DNA of 64,000 nucleotides from Nocardioides piscis (lineage in GTDB: Bacteria; Actinomycetota; Actinomycetes; Propionibacteriales; Nocardioidaceae), in contig NZ_CP049866.1 in the NCBI RefSeq assembly GCF_011300215.1, forward strand, positions 1,116,001-1,180,000, written 5' to 3'. Below are positions 8,565 to 17,090 of the stretch, in pieces. The position numbers and the translations under genes were made by a program. The notes beneath the pieces were generated by a model. It saw nothing but the letters and a program-made list of their open reading frames with translations, made no database searches and had not been told where the DNA came from. Each line of letters starts with the position of its first letter. The stretch's first letter is position 1.

Positions 8565-10081
8565 CAGGGGGACGGCTTGAAGTCCTTCACGAAGCAGCCA
8601 TAGAGGTCCTCGCCGCGCTCGCCGAGCACGATCGGGTCATAGACGCGGGCGGCCCCGTCGACCAGGTCGAGCGGCGCGTGCCAGCCCTCGGCGGCGATCC
8701 GCAGCTTGTCCTCGTGCGGGCGCTCGTCGGTGATCCAGCCGGTGTCGACGGCCGTCATCAGGATCTTGTCGGTCTCGAACATCTCCCCGGACGAGGTGCG
8801 GGTCAGCATGTTGAGCGCGGCCTTCGCCATGTTGGTGTGCGGGTGTCCGGCGCCCTTGTAGCGACGCGAGAACTGACCCTCCATCGCCGAGACGTTGACG
8901 ACATAGGCCCGGCCCGACGAAGCCGCGCCGGCCGCGGTCGCCATGGCCGGCCGCAGGCGCGAGACCAGCAGGAACGGCGCGATCGAGTTGCACAGCTGGA
9001 CCTCGAGCAGCTCCAGCGGGTTGACCTCCCCGACGGTCTGGGTCCAGGAGTTGTTGGCTTGTACGTCGGGGAGCAGCCCACCGGCGTCGACGGCGGTGCC
9101 CGCGAGGTGTGCGTCGAGCGAGGCGTGCCCGGCCGAGAGGGCGAGCGCCGTCATCGTCGCGGCGTTGTGGGCGGCCAGCGCGTGCTCGGGGCTCTCGCCG
9201 AGGTGGTGGGCCACCGCCGTGTCGGCCAGCGCGCCGGCGATGGAGGCCGGGTGCGCGGCCGAGATCTCGTCGAAGGTGACCATCTCGGGGAGCTCCCGGT
9301 CGGTCGGCAGCGGGGCGGCCTCGGCCTCGACCAGCGGAGCGTAGGCGCCAGGCGAGCGCCGTACGGTCTGGCAGGCGTTGTTGATCAGGATGTCGAGCGG
9401 GCCGGTCGCGGCCACGTCGTCGGCCAGCGAGATCACCTGGGTCGGGTCGCGCAGGTCGATGCCGACGATCTTGAGCCGGTGGAGCCAGTCGCCGCTGTCC
9501 TCGAGGGAGGAGAACCTGCGCACGGCGTCCTTGGGGAAGCGCGTCGTGATCGTGGTGTGCGCGCCGTCGCGCAGGAGCCGCAGCGCGATGTACATCCCGA
9601 TCTTGGCCCGCCCGCCCGTGAGCAGCGCGCGCTTGCCCGTCAGGTCGGTGCGCTGGTCGCGCTTGGTGTGGCTGAAGGCCGCGCAGCGCGGGCACAGCCA
9701 GTGGTAGAACGCGTCGACGAGGGTGTAGTCCTCCTTGCAGATGTAGCAGCCGCGCGGGTTGAGCAGCTCGCCGGCGAAGGCACCCGGCGCGTTGGAGACC
9801 AGCGGGATGCCGGACGTCTCGTCGTCGATCCGGACCGGCGACCCGGTCGCGGTGAGCTCGGTGATCGCGCGGTCGTGGGCCAGCTCCTCGGCGCGCTTGG
9901 CCAGCTTCCGCTCGGCCTTGATCGCCTTGTACATGTGAGACGCCGCCCGCTTGACCGCGACGTGGTCGGGGTGGTCGCCGGGGAGCAGGTGGGTCTGCCG
10001 GAGCACCCGGATCGTGGTGGCCAGATCCTCAGGATCTATCCCTGCGGAGTCGGCGGGGTCGATGCCGGGCTGGTCAGTCAC
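8561..10081 (-). CDS. Zinc-ribbon-containing atypical short-chain dehydrogenase
   Basis: This 506-residue protein is about twice the usual SDR length. Residues 1-90 are helical and charged. Residues about 112-133 carry CYIC, then 14 residues, then CPRC, which is a probable zinc ribbon. The SDR domain follows, with TGGRAKIG as the dinucleotide loop, LDILINNACQT as the NNAG equivalent, and VVNVSAMEG as the catalytic Ser region. The YxxxK motif is replaced by TNMAK in HPHTNMAKAALNML, so the usual Tyr base is missing. I recall this combination as typical of a distinct SDR subfamily found also in eukaryotes. The substrate is unknown. The HIT-like gene downstream is coupled to it. Confidence 0.75.
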   Translation of the reverse strand: MTDQPGIDPADSAGIDPEDLATTIRVLRQTHLLPGDHPDHVAVKRAASHMYKAIKAERKLAKRAEELAHDRAITELTATGSPVRIDDETSGIPLVSNAPGAFAGELLNPRGCYICKEDYTLVDAFYHWLCPRCAAFSHTKRDQRTDLTGKRALLTGGRAKIGMYIALRLLRDGAHTTITTRFPKDAVRRFSSLEDSGDWLHRLKIVGIDLRDPTQVISLADDVAATGPLDILINNACQTVRRSPGAYAPLVEAEAAPLPTDRELPEMVTFDEISAAHPASIAGALADTAVAHHLGESPEHALAAHNAATMTALALSAGHASLDAHLAGTAVDAGGLLPDVQANNSWTQTVGEVNPLELLEVQLCNSIAPFLLVSRLRPAMATAAGAASSGRAYVVNVSAMEGQFSRRYKGAGHPHTNMAKAALNMLTRTSSGEMFETDKILMTAVDTGWITDERPHEDKLRIAAEGWHAPLDLVDGAARVYDPIVLGERGEDLYGCFVKDFKPSPW

Positions 10082-10102
10082 CGAAGGATCGTACGGCTGC
10101 CC

Positions 10103-12454
10103 CTACTTGCGCCAGAACTCCTGGAACACCGGGCCGAACCAGTCGCGCCCCGACCGCTTGGGAGCGCGAGGCAGGTTCACCCCGCCGAAGCGCGGGGTCG
10201 TGGCGTCGCCGTACTTCAACCAGGTCTGCGTCGGCGCCTGCCCGCGACCGGGCTGGGACCAGTCGCAGACGCCGTCGGGGAAGACCCGCTGGAGCGTCGC
10301 CCACTCGGCCTCGGTGAAGAGCACAGGCAGCCCGAGGGTCTTGTATGCCGATCGGTCGATCGGCACCCGCTGGCAGGCCAGCACGTCGTTGGCCGCCGGA
10401 CCGCCCGCCGCCTGGCGCGGCGTGGAGAGGTTGGTCTGCAGCACCCCGCCGTCGCAGACCCCGACACAGCGGTCGGCGACGCCGGCGGGGCGGTCCTCGA
10501 CGATCTTCTGCGCCAGGGGGACCCGGCGCCGGTCCTTCTCCACCGCGCTGAGCCACTTGTCCATCGCGATGAGACCCTCGATCGCCCACGAGGCGTCGCC
10601 GATCAGGGGAGTCGGACCGAACCAGGTGACCCGGTTGTCGGTGTGTCCCTGGGAGCGCTGCATGCGCAGCTCGGTCCACACGGCGTGGGCGTAGTCGTGA
10701 GCGGCCCCCGGGTCCGGTCCGCCGTGGTTGATGATCGCGACCTCGTCGGTGTGGGTGAAGTTGTTGACCATGCCCGTGCGGTAGGCGCTGGTGATGGCAC
10801 CCGCGTCGCCGGGGATGCGCTGCGCGACGGGGTCGGCATTGACGTCGAGACCGCCGAGCTTGGCGTTGAGGTCGACGAACTGAGCGGGGGTGATCCGTCC
10901 GGCGCGGAGTGCCTCGAGCCCGTACTGCACACCGGAGTTGGCGAACGGGATCCCCGCGAACCCGTGACCCGCGGCCTGCTCCTGCGGGCTCCAGGCGGAG
11001 GCAGGCCGACGGCCGAGCAGGTTGACCGAGATGTCGAGGATCGAGCAGCGCACACCGCCGGGGTTGATCTCGGAGTCGAAGCGGGTGGAGCGGTCACCGG
11101 CGACCGGCGTGGCCGTCCCGTCACACGCGTGCTCGGGGTTGATCGCCTCCTTGAAGAGCCCCTCGTCGGCGGCCACCGCGTTGACGGGGGTGACGTGCCC
11201 CTCGACGTCGGCGACCTGGGTCGGGCTCCACACCACGCCCGGAGCCCATCGCTGCGGCTGCTCGAAGTAGCGGCGCATCAGGTGGTAGTCGGCGAACTGC
11301 GCGCCCGCGGTGAGGACGTCGGGGTAGGAGCAGCTGGTGACCAGGCCCTGGTAGATCCCGGGATAGGAGTTGGCGAGCGTGTGCTGGGCGATCGAGCCGC
11401 CCGAGCAGCCCGTGCCGATGGTGTAGCGCAGGGCGCCGTACCGCTCGACGAGGCGCTCCTTGGTCATCATCAGCGACTCGGCGTTGACTGCGAGGTTGCA
11501 GTTGTGGCCGGTGTTGGACAGCGCGGTCGACGCGACGGCGAACCCGCGCCCGAGCGCCGCGACATAGCTGTTCTCGACCGGGGAGCCCTCGGGCAGGGTC
11601 CCGGAGAAGTCGTCGAGGCGTGGGGTCCCGGGGGTGTACGACGCGCCGCACCCCCCGCCGTGGGTGATCAGCAGCTTGTGGTTCCACTGCTCCTGCGGGC
11701 GCCACGCCTTCCAGCCCTTCCCCGGGCGGAACAGCGTGAGGATGGCGTAGCGGTCACGGTCGGAATAGCCGTCCTCGCGCCGGACGATGAACGGCACCTC
11801 GACGCCCTGGTCGGTCGTGGTCGTGGCGACGTCGGAGGGAGGGTTGGCCCGGTCGTAGGGCTTGAGGCCCGGTGAGCCGGTCGACTTGTAGAGCCAGGAG
11901 TAGCGGGCCGGCTCGTTGCAGGCGGCGTCGCGGGCGGTGTCCTGGCAGCGGTAGTGCGCCGGCTGCGGCCCGGTGAAGACCGGCCCGCCGGCGGGGTGGT
12001 TGACGATGACCGTCCGCCCGCGTCGGGCGCCGGGGGCGGTGGCCTTGATCGTCGTCCGGCCCACGCGCAGCTTGTTGACCAGCCCGACGAAGCGACCGTC
12101 CGGTCGGGTGCGGAACCGCTTGGTGACCACGCGCTTGCCCGCCATGACCTTGACCTGGCGGGGCCGGACCCGCTGGGGGACCCGGATCGCCACCAGTGCG
12201 TCGCCCCCCGAGATCAGGTCGGCGCGGTTGGAAAGCACCTGCACCCGAAGGCGGGGTGTGCGGCGCGGCCCTGGCCTGACCGCCCGGGTCGACGCGCGCG
12301 CCGACGTCGCTGGGGCGGCGATTGCGGCGGTGGGAGCGGCCGCGGGCGTGGCAGGTCCGAGGGCTTGGCCGCCGGGCGCCGGCCCGACCACGGCCAGGGC
12401 GCTGGCGGCCAGCGCGAGCACGATCGATGGGGCGACGGACCGGTGACGCTGCAT
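10103..12454 (-). CDS. Secreted DUF6351-family alpha/beta-hydrolase-like protein
   Basis: The 783-residue product starts with a clear signal peptide (MQRHRSVAPSIVLALAASALAVV, then Ala-rich to about residue 50). A beta-sandwich-like region (LRVQVLSNRADLISGGDALVAI) follows. The large C-terminal part has a hydrolase look: LLITHGGGCGASY as an oxyanion-type loop, GTGCSGGSIAQHTLANSYPG with a Ser in the nucleophile-elbow position, and EVAIINHGGPDPGAAHD late in the chain. This matches proteins annotated DUF6351, for which no activity is assigned to my knowledge. Several Cys residues suggest extracytoplasmic disulfides. It is transcribed alone, downstream of the response regulator on the same strand. 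Confidence 0.75.
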   Translation of the reverse strand: MQRHRSVAPSIVLALAASALAVVGPAPGGQALGPATPAAAPTAAIAAPATSARASTRAVRPGPRRTPRLRVQVLSNRADLISGGDALVAIRVPQRVRPRQVKVMAGKRVVTKRFRTRPDGRFVGLVNKLRVGRTTIKATAPGARRGRTVIVNHPAGGPVFTGPQPAHYRCQDTARDAACNEPARYSWLYKSTGSPGLKPYDRANPPSDVATTTTDQGVEVPFIVRREDGYSDRDRYAILTLFRPGKGWKAWRPQEQWNHKLLITHGGGCGASYTPGTPRLDDFSGTLPEGSPVENSYVAALGRGFAVASTALSNTGHNCNLAVNAESLMMTKERLVERYGALRYTIGTGCSGGSIAQHTLANSYPGIYQGLVTSCSYPDVLTAGAQFADYHLMRRYFEQPQRWAPGVVWSPTQVADVEGHVTPVNAVAADEGLFKEAINPEHACDGTATPVAGDRSTRFDSEINPGGVRCSILDISVNLLGRRPASAWSPQEQAAGHGFAGIPFANSGVQYGLEALRAGRITPAQFVDLNAKLGGLDVNADPVAQRIPGDAGAITSAYRTGMVNNFTHTDEVAIINHGGPDPGAAHDYAHAVWTELRMQRSQGHTDNRVTWFGPTPLIGDASWAIEGLIAMDKWLSAVEKDRRRVPLAQKIVEDRPAGVADRCVGVCDGGVLQTNLSTPRQAAGGPAANDVLACQRVPIDRSAYKTLGLPVLFTEAEWATLQRVFPDGVCDWSQPGRGQAPTQTWLKYGDATTPRFGGVNLPRAPKRSGRDWFGPVFQEFWRK

Positions 12455-12503
12455 GACTTCTCCCTCGGTGGACGAGGGCGCAACGAGTCAGGTCACCGGC
12501 GGG

Positions 12504-13184
12504 TCACGCCGGGTAGGCGGTCCGATCACCGGGTTCGGCCCGCTGCGCCGGCGAGCCGTTGACCCGGACGCGATCGGGGCGGAGCCCGTGGGAGATGCCC
12601 CACAGGACCGCCTTGGACCGGCTGTCGACGTCGATCTTGCGATAGCAGGAGCGGATGTAGGACTTGATGGAGTTGACCGACAGCGAGGTGCGCTCGGCGA
12701 TCTCGAGGTTGCTCAACCCCATGGTGATCAACGACAGGACCTCTGCCTCGCGGGCCGTCAGGCCCTCCTCGCGGCCGGGCCAGTCGCCACCGATGAGCGC
12801 CTTGCGCCCGGGTGAGGGCGAGAGGACGATGCGACCGGCGTGGATCATCTGCAGCGCCTCGACGAGCTGACCGGCGGTGAGGCTCTTGGAGAGATAGCCG
12901 GACACGCCCTGCTCGATCGTCTCGCGCGCCAGCCACGGCTGGAAGTTCCAGGTGTAGACGACCACCTTGTCGACGCGCGGGTTGGTCAGCAGGCGAGCGA
13001 CGCTCGGCCCGTTGCCCTGGCCCATCCCGAACGTGTCATAGAGGGCGATGTCGACGTCGACCGAGACCGGCCTGGAGGCGTTGAGCTCGACGATCTGGAT
13101 GCGATCGGCGTAGTTGCGCAACATCGTGTCGAGCCCACGAACGACGAGCTCGTCGTCGTTGACGATGGCAACCCTGATCGGCAT
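12504..13184 (-). CDS. NarL/LuxR-type response regulator, orphan
   Basis: The 226-residue protein has a receiver domain (RVAIVNDDELVVRGLDTML with the acidic pair, IALYDTFG with the probable phospho-acceptor Asp, YLSKS with the conserved Lys) and a C-terminal LuxR helix-turn-helix (LTAREAEVLSLITMGLSNLEIAERTSLSVNSIKSYI). The ATG at 13184 is chosen because MPIRVAIVNDDE is the canonical start and a TATTCT -10 sits 6 bases upstream, indicating a leaderless mRNA. No histidine kinase is encoded nearby. The secreted DUF6351 gene directly downstream is a possible target. Confidence 0.85.
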   Translation of the reverse strand: MPIRVAIVNDDELVVRGLDTMLRNYADRIQIVELNASRPVSVDVDIALYDTFGMGQGNGPSVARLLTNPRVDKVVVYTWNFQPWLARETIEQGVSGYLSKSLTAGQLVEALQMIHAGRIVLSPSPGRKALIGGDWPGREEGLTAREAEVLSLITMGLSNLEIAERTSLSVNSIKSYIRSCYRKIDVDSRSKAVLWGISHGLRPDRVRVNGSPAQRAEPGDRTAYPA

Positions 13185-13190
13185 GGCGGC

Positions 13191-13196
13191 AGAATA
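13191..13196 (-). promoter_or_regulatory. -10 element of a leaderless promoter
   Basis: Read on the minus strand the hexamer is TATTCT, and the response-regulator ATG begins 6 bases later. This spacing places the transcription start at or next to the A of the start codon. Confidence 0.4.
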
Positions 13197-13299
13197 CGCG
13201 CTAAACAGCGGGGATGGGGCATGTTCCAGGAGCCGGGGTGACGCGGATCGCGCGAGCCTCGAAGCAGCCACCGGGCGCGAGAAGCACTACCGTTGCAGG

Positions 13300-15116
13300 G
13301 TGAGTGACCTTCCCCGAACGACCGCACCGACTCCCCAGCCGACTCCGGAGCCGCGCCCGAGCAGACCTTCGCCGACCTCGGCCTGTCGCCGGCGGTGCTG
13401 AAGGCGCTCGCCGACGTCGGCTACGAGTCGCCGTCGATGATCCAGGCGCAGACCATCCCACCGCTTCTCGAGGGGCGCCACGTCGTGGGGCTCGCGCAGA
13501 CGGGCACCGGCAAGACGGCCGCCTTCGCGCTGCCCATCCTGTCCCAGCTCGACCTGTCGCAGAAGGCGCCCCAGGCGCTCGTGCTGGCGCCCACGCGTGA
13601 GCTCGCCCTCCAGGTCTCCGAGGCGTTCGAGAAGTACGGCGCCCACATGAAGGGCGTCCACGTCCTGCCGATCTATGGCGGCCAGGGCTACGGCGTCCAG
13701 CTCTCGGCGCTGCGCCGCGGCGTCCACGTCGTGGTCGGCACGCCGGGCCGGATCATGGACCACCTCGAGAAGGGCACCCTCGACCTCTCGCAGCTGCGCT
13801 TCCTCGTGCTCGACGAGGCCGACGAGATGCTCAAGATGGGCTTCGCCGAGGACGTCGAGACGATCCTGTCCGACACCCCCGAGGACAAGCACGTCGCGCT
13901 CTTCTCGGCCACGATGCCCAGCCAGATCCGCCGGATCTCCAAGAAGTATCTCCACGACCCGGTCGAGATCACCGTCAAGAACAAGACGACCACGGCCGCC
14001 AACATCACCCAGCGCTACCTCATCTGCTCCTACCCGCAGAAGGTCGACGCCCTCACCCGCATCCTCGAGGTCGAGAACTTCGAGGGGATGATCGTCTTCG
14101 TCCGGACCAAGAACGAGACCGAGCTGCTGGCCGAGAAGCTGCGGGCGCGCGGCTTCTCCGCGATGGCCATCAACGGTGACGTCCCGCAGGTCCAGCGCGA
14201 GCGGACCGTCAACCAGCTCAAGTCGGGCAAGCTCGACATCCTGGTCGCCACGGACGTCGCGGCCCGCGGGCTCGACGTCGAGCGGATCAGCCACGTCGTC
14301 AACTACGACATCCCCACCGACACCGAGTCCTACGTCCACCGCATCGGCCGCACCGGCCGTGCCGGTCGCAAGGGCGACTCGATCGCCTTCGTCACCCCAC
14401 GCGAGAAGCACCTGCTGCGGGCGATCGAGAAGGCGACCCGCCAGCCGCTGACCCAGATGCAGATCCCGACGATCGAGGACATCAACTCCACGCGGCTGTC
14501 CCGCTTCGACGACGCGATCACCGAGGCGCTCGCCGGCGACAAGCTCGACTTCTTCCGCGACGTGGTGACCCACTACATCTCCGAGCACGACGTGCCCGAG
14601 GTCGACGTCGCCGCAGCGCTCGCCGCCGTGATGTATGGCGACAACCCGCTCCTGATGGAGCCGGAGCCGGCTCCGGTCCGCCGCGAGTTCGACAACCGCG
14701 AGCAGCGCCCCGAGCGTGGCGGCGGGCGCAAGCCCGAGCGTCGTCCCCGCGGCCGCACCGACGTCGACATGGCGTCCTACCGGATCTCCGTCGGGAAGCG
14801 CCACAAGGTGGAGCCGCGTCAGATCGTCGGCGCGCTCGCCAACGAGGGCGGTCTCTCGCGTGGGGACTTCGGACACATCGACATCCGGCCCGACTTCTCC
14901 CTCGTCGAGCTGCCGCGCACCCTGCCCCCGGGCACCCTCGACCGCCTCGCGAGCACCCGGATCTCCGGCAAGCTGATCGAGATCCGCCAGGACGGCGGCC
15001 CTCCGGCTCGCCGCGCGCAGGCCCGCTCCGGCGCCGACTCCGCCTCCTCGGACGGCGGCTCGTCGACGTACGGCGACAGCGACTCCCGCACCAAGAAGCC
15101 CCGCCACAAGAAGTGA
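13300..15116 (+). CDS. DEAD-box RNA helicase (DeaD/CsdA-like), apparent 1-base deletion near the N-terminus
   Basis: All helicase motifs are present: TFADLGL and the Q motif (PSMIQAQ), AQTGTGKT, PTRELA, GTPGR, DEAD, SAT, IVFVRTK, ATDVAARGLD and HRIGRTGR. A DbpA-like RNA-binding domain (ISVGKRHKVEPRQIVGALANEGGLSRGDFG) and a Lys/Arg-rich tail follow. The natural start appears to be GTG at 13300 (SDLPRTTAPTPQPTPEP). That frame runs out at 13351-13355, where one G seems to be missing (CCGCGCCC instead of CCGGCGCCC). With it restored the protein is about 605 residues. Read literally, translation could only begin at GTG 13395, losing the aromatic Q-motif segment. RNA unwinding in cold adaptation and ribosome assembly is the family role. 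Confidence 0.85.
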
Positions 15117-15126
15117 CGGTGACGCC

Positions 15127-15392
15127 GAGTCGGCGCTCCTGACCGGCCGAGCCGGCGCTCGCTGCACAGCGAGTCGGCGCTCACGACCGGCCGAGTCGGC
15201 GCACCTGACCGGCCCAGTCGGCGCGCGCTGCGCAGCGAGTCGGCCCGAGAGACGCAACGAGTCGGCGCCTCCACGCACCGACAGGGTGCGGGAAGCGCCG
15301 ACTCGGGATGCGCTGAGCGCCGACTCGGGATGCGCTGAGCGCCGACTCGGTACGCCTTCAGCGCCGACTCGGGATGCGCTGAGCGCCGACTC
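15127..15392. repeat. 22-bp-phased inverted repeat array between convergent genes
   Basis: Seven consecutive 22-bp units fill 15127-15280, each opening with GAGTCGGCGC or a one- or two-base variant (unit starts 15127, 15149, 15171, 15193, 15215, 15237, 15259). After a 14-base centre, five units in the opposite orientation carry GCGCCGACTC at 15295, 15317, 15339, 15361 and 15383, again exactly 22 bp apart. Three of the inverted units continue with the same GGGATGCGCTGA. The array fills the space between the stops of the helicase and yceI. It could fold as one long hairpin or several alternative ones, and may be a bidirectional terminator or a REP-like element. Confidence 0.85.
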
Positions 15393-15401
15393 GGGGCTGG
15401 C

Positions 15402-15974
15402 TCAGGCGGACTTGATCGCCGAGATGTCGAACTGCAGCTTGACCTTCTCGGAGACGAGCACGCCGCCGGTCTCGAGCGCAGCGTTCCAGGTGAGGCCGAA
15501 GTCCTTGCGGTTGACGACCGTCTCACCCTCGAAGCCGACGCGGGTGTTGCCGAAGGGGTCGATCGCCGAACCGGTCTGCTCGAACTCGACGGTGACGGGC
15601 TTGGTGACGTCCTTGATCGTCAGGTCGCCGGTGATCGTCCAGCTGGCACCGTCGCGGGCGACGTCGGTGGAGACGAAGCGGATGGTGGGGTAGGTCTCGA
15701 CGTCGAAGAAGTCGCCGGACTTGAGGTGGCCGTCGCGGTCGGCGCTGCGCGTGTCGACGCTCGCGGCGTCGATCGTGATGTCCACCTTGGAGGCGGCCGG
15801 GTTGGCCTCGTCGACGTGGGCGGTGCCCTCGTAGACGTTGAACTGACCGCGGACCTTGGTCACCATCGCGTGGCGGGCCACGAAGCCCAGCGAGCTGTGC
15901 GAGGCGTCGACGACGTAGTCGCCGGTGATGTCGTCGATGGCGGTGGTGGAAGCGTCGAACTGGTTGACGGACAT
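15402..15974 (-). CDS. YceI-family polyisoprenoid-binding protein (cytoplasmic form)
   Basis: The 190-residue protein has the YceI lipocalin-like barrel: GDYVVDASHSSLGFVARHAMVTKVRGQF, SVDTRSADRDGHLKSGDFFDVETYPTIRF, GDLTIKDVTKPVTVEFE and the terminal strands VVNRKDFGLTWNAALETGGVLVSEKVKL. It lacks a signal peptide, as is usual for actinobacterial members. The ATG at 15974 follows CAAGGAGACACC, a good Shine-Dalgarno. YceI proteins bind isoprenoid or amide-type lipophilic ligands. The promoter carries the 27-bp operator also found upstream of the monooxygenase/FMN reductase operon. Confidence 0.9.
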   Translation of the reverse strand: MSVNQFDASTTAIDDITGDYVVDASHSSLGFVARHAMVTKVRGQFNVYEGTAHVDEANPAASKVDITIDAASVDTRSADRDGHLKSGDFFDVETYPTIRFVSTDVARDGASWTITGDLTIKDVTKPVTVEFEQTGSAIDPFGNTRVGFEGETVVNRKDFGLTWNAALETGGVLVSEKVKLQFDISAIKSA

Positions 15975-15992
15975 GGTGTCTCCTTGAGGGGA

Positions 15993-16019
15993 TTGGTTGA
16001 AGGTTGTACTACTTCCAAC
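15993..16019 (-). promoter_or_regulatory. 27-bp operator over the -10 of yceI
   Basis: On the minus strand this reads GTTGGAAGTAGTACAAC followed by CTTCAACCAA, identical at 25 of 27 positions to the element at 3886-3912. The candidate -10 is TACAAC (16003-16008), and the yceI ribosome-binding site follows. The two genes lie 12 kb apart on opposite strands, so the identity is not explained by duplication of neighbouring coding sequence. Confidence 0.65.
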
Positions 16020-16070
16020 CATCTCCCGCCCGGGATATTCCGCCGCCCGAGAAAAAGTTTCCGGACTTCG

Positions 16071-16199
16071 TCAGGCCGCGTCGTCGATGGCCGCGAAGAG
16101 CGGCATCAACCAGCGGGCCTCCATGTGTGTGCGCCCCTGGGTGTCGGTCGTCCGGACCCACACGCAGGTCGGCCGTCCCCGCTCCTTGATGTTGCTCAC
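16071..16199 (-). CDS. 42-residue conserved-looking protein
   Basis: A GTG start at 16199 is preceded by GGGAG with 7 bases spacing. The product begins VSNIKERGRPTCVWVRTTD and ends with a run from THMEARW to IDDAA. The block VWVRTTDxxGRTHMEARW looks like a compact three-stranded unit with one Cys and two Trp. I believe similar tiny proteins occur widely in actinobacteria, but I know no function. It is monocistronic, downstream of the TetR terminator and upstream of the yceI promoter, with 97 bases separating it from the YceI start. Confidence 0.55.
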   Translation of the reverse strand: MSNIKERGRPTCVWVRTTDTQGRTHMEARWLMPLFAAIDDAA

Positions 16200-16384
16200 C
16201 AGACATCTCCCGTTCACTCGTTGTTCACCAACGATATCCCATCCCCACCGGACTCGTCCGTGATGACCGAAATGCACGCGACTGCTCCACTGGCAGGCCC
16301 TGGCGGGGCACGGGGGGCCGAGCCCGCTCCACCCTTGACCAGCGCTCGGTGAGCGGTGGTGGTCGGCGACGCACGAAATGCGTC

Positions 16385-16418
16385 GCGCCCCTTGCTGCAT
16401 GGGGTCAGCAAGGGGCGC
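16385..16418 (-). terminator. Hairpin terminator downstream of tetR
   Basis: A perfect 13-bp stem (GCGCCCCTTGCTG at 16385-16397 and its complement at 16406-16418) with an 8-base loop lies 14 bases past the tetR stop on the minus strand. There is no long U tract, as is common in high-GC actinobacteria. Confidence 0.75.
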
Positions 16419-16431
16419 GGAGCCAAGCCTC

Positions 16432-17040
16432 TCACCCCGGCGGGCCATGTGTCTTGAGATCGAGGGAAAGTGCGAGGGCGCCCGCCACGAGGCGCCGCGC
16501 GACCACCTCGAGCTCGTCCCGGTCCACCGGTGCGGCAGCGTTGGCTCCGGCCAGTCGGTCGAACACCACCCCGTCCAGGGCTGCGACCAACCAGTGCGCC
16601 CGTCCTTGGGGATCGTCCGCCCCCAGGCCCGCCAGCACCTCGGCCACCCGGGCACGCACGGCCATCCCGCCGCGGTGCAGCACCTCGGCGAGGTCGGGCC
16701 GGCGCAACGCCTCCATGAAGAGCTCATAGCGAGCCGTATGGCGCTCGCGACCCACCGTCAGCCAGCGCTCGAGCACGTCGGCGATCGCTGCCGCCATCGC
16801 GTCGGTGTCGGCGGCGGTGACCAGGGGCACCATCACGTCGAGGTCCTCGTGGTCCTGCGCGACGAGGTCGTCGAGACAGGCGCTGAGCAGTGCTGCGCGG
16901 GTGCGGAAGTAGTAGGAGGTCGACCCCGGCGAGAGGCCGGCCGCGGTGTCGACGGCCCGATGGGTGAGCCCCCGGGCGCCGGCCGTGGCGAGCACGTGCA
17001 GCGCCGTCCGTGCGATCAGCTGGCGTCTCTCCTGCTCCAT
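16432..17040 (-). CDS. TetR-family repressor, divergent from an FAD monooxygenase
   Basis: The N-terminal helix-turn-helix is clear: RRQLIARTALHVLATAGARGLTHRAVDTAAGLSPGSTSYYFRTRAALL. A ligand-binding all-helical domain follows, for 202 residues in total. ATG at 17040 is chosen over GTG 17049 because a TAGAGT -10 lies 7 bases upstream, giving a leaderless start. The divergent gene at 17100 and the two CTAC..GTAG palindromes in the 59-base gap make it the likely local repressor of that monooxygenase. The effector is unknown. Confidence 0.85.
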   Translation of the reverse strand: MEQERRQLIARTALHVLATAGARGLTHRAVDTAAGLSPGSTSYYFRTRAALLSACLDDLVAQDHEDLDVMVPLVTAADTDAMAAAIADVLERWLTVGRERHTARYELFMEALRRPDLAEVLHRGGMAVRARVAEVLAGLGADDPQGRAHWLVAALDGVVFDRLAGANAAAPVDRDELEVVARRLVAGALALSLDLKTHGPPG

Positions 17041-17050
17041 GCGCCGCACT

Positions 17051-17090
17051 CTACTGCCGTAGAGTTGGCAGCAGGCCTCTACATCTGTAG
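17051..17090. promoter_or_regulatory. Twin operator between tetR and the FAD monooxygenase
   Basis: Two related palindromes, CTACTGCCGTAG (17051-17062) and CTACATCTGTAG (17079-17090), lie 28 bp apart. Each overlaps a candidate -10: TAGAGT for tetR on the minus strand and TAGTGT (17088-17093) for the monooxygenase, whose ATG follows 6 bases later. This is the arrangement expected of a TetR autorepressor controlling a divergent gene. Confidence 0.6.

Noticed and set aside
8678..11875. A 1065-codon plus-strand open frame antisense to the SDR and DUF6351 genes
   Set aside because: Composition is Arg/Gly/Val/Asp-rich without domains, and both minus-strand genes beneath it have clear motifs; long antisense frames are expected at this GC content.
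15127..15392. Possible CRISPR array
   Set aside because: Units are only 22 bp with 10-bp cores, the second half is inverted, there are no unique spacers, and no cas genes are present.
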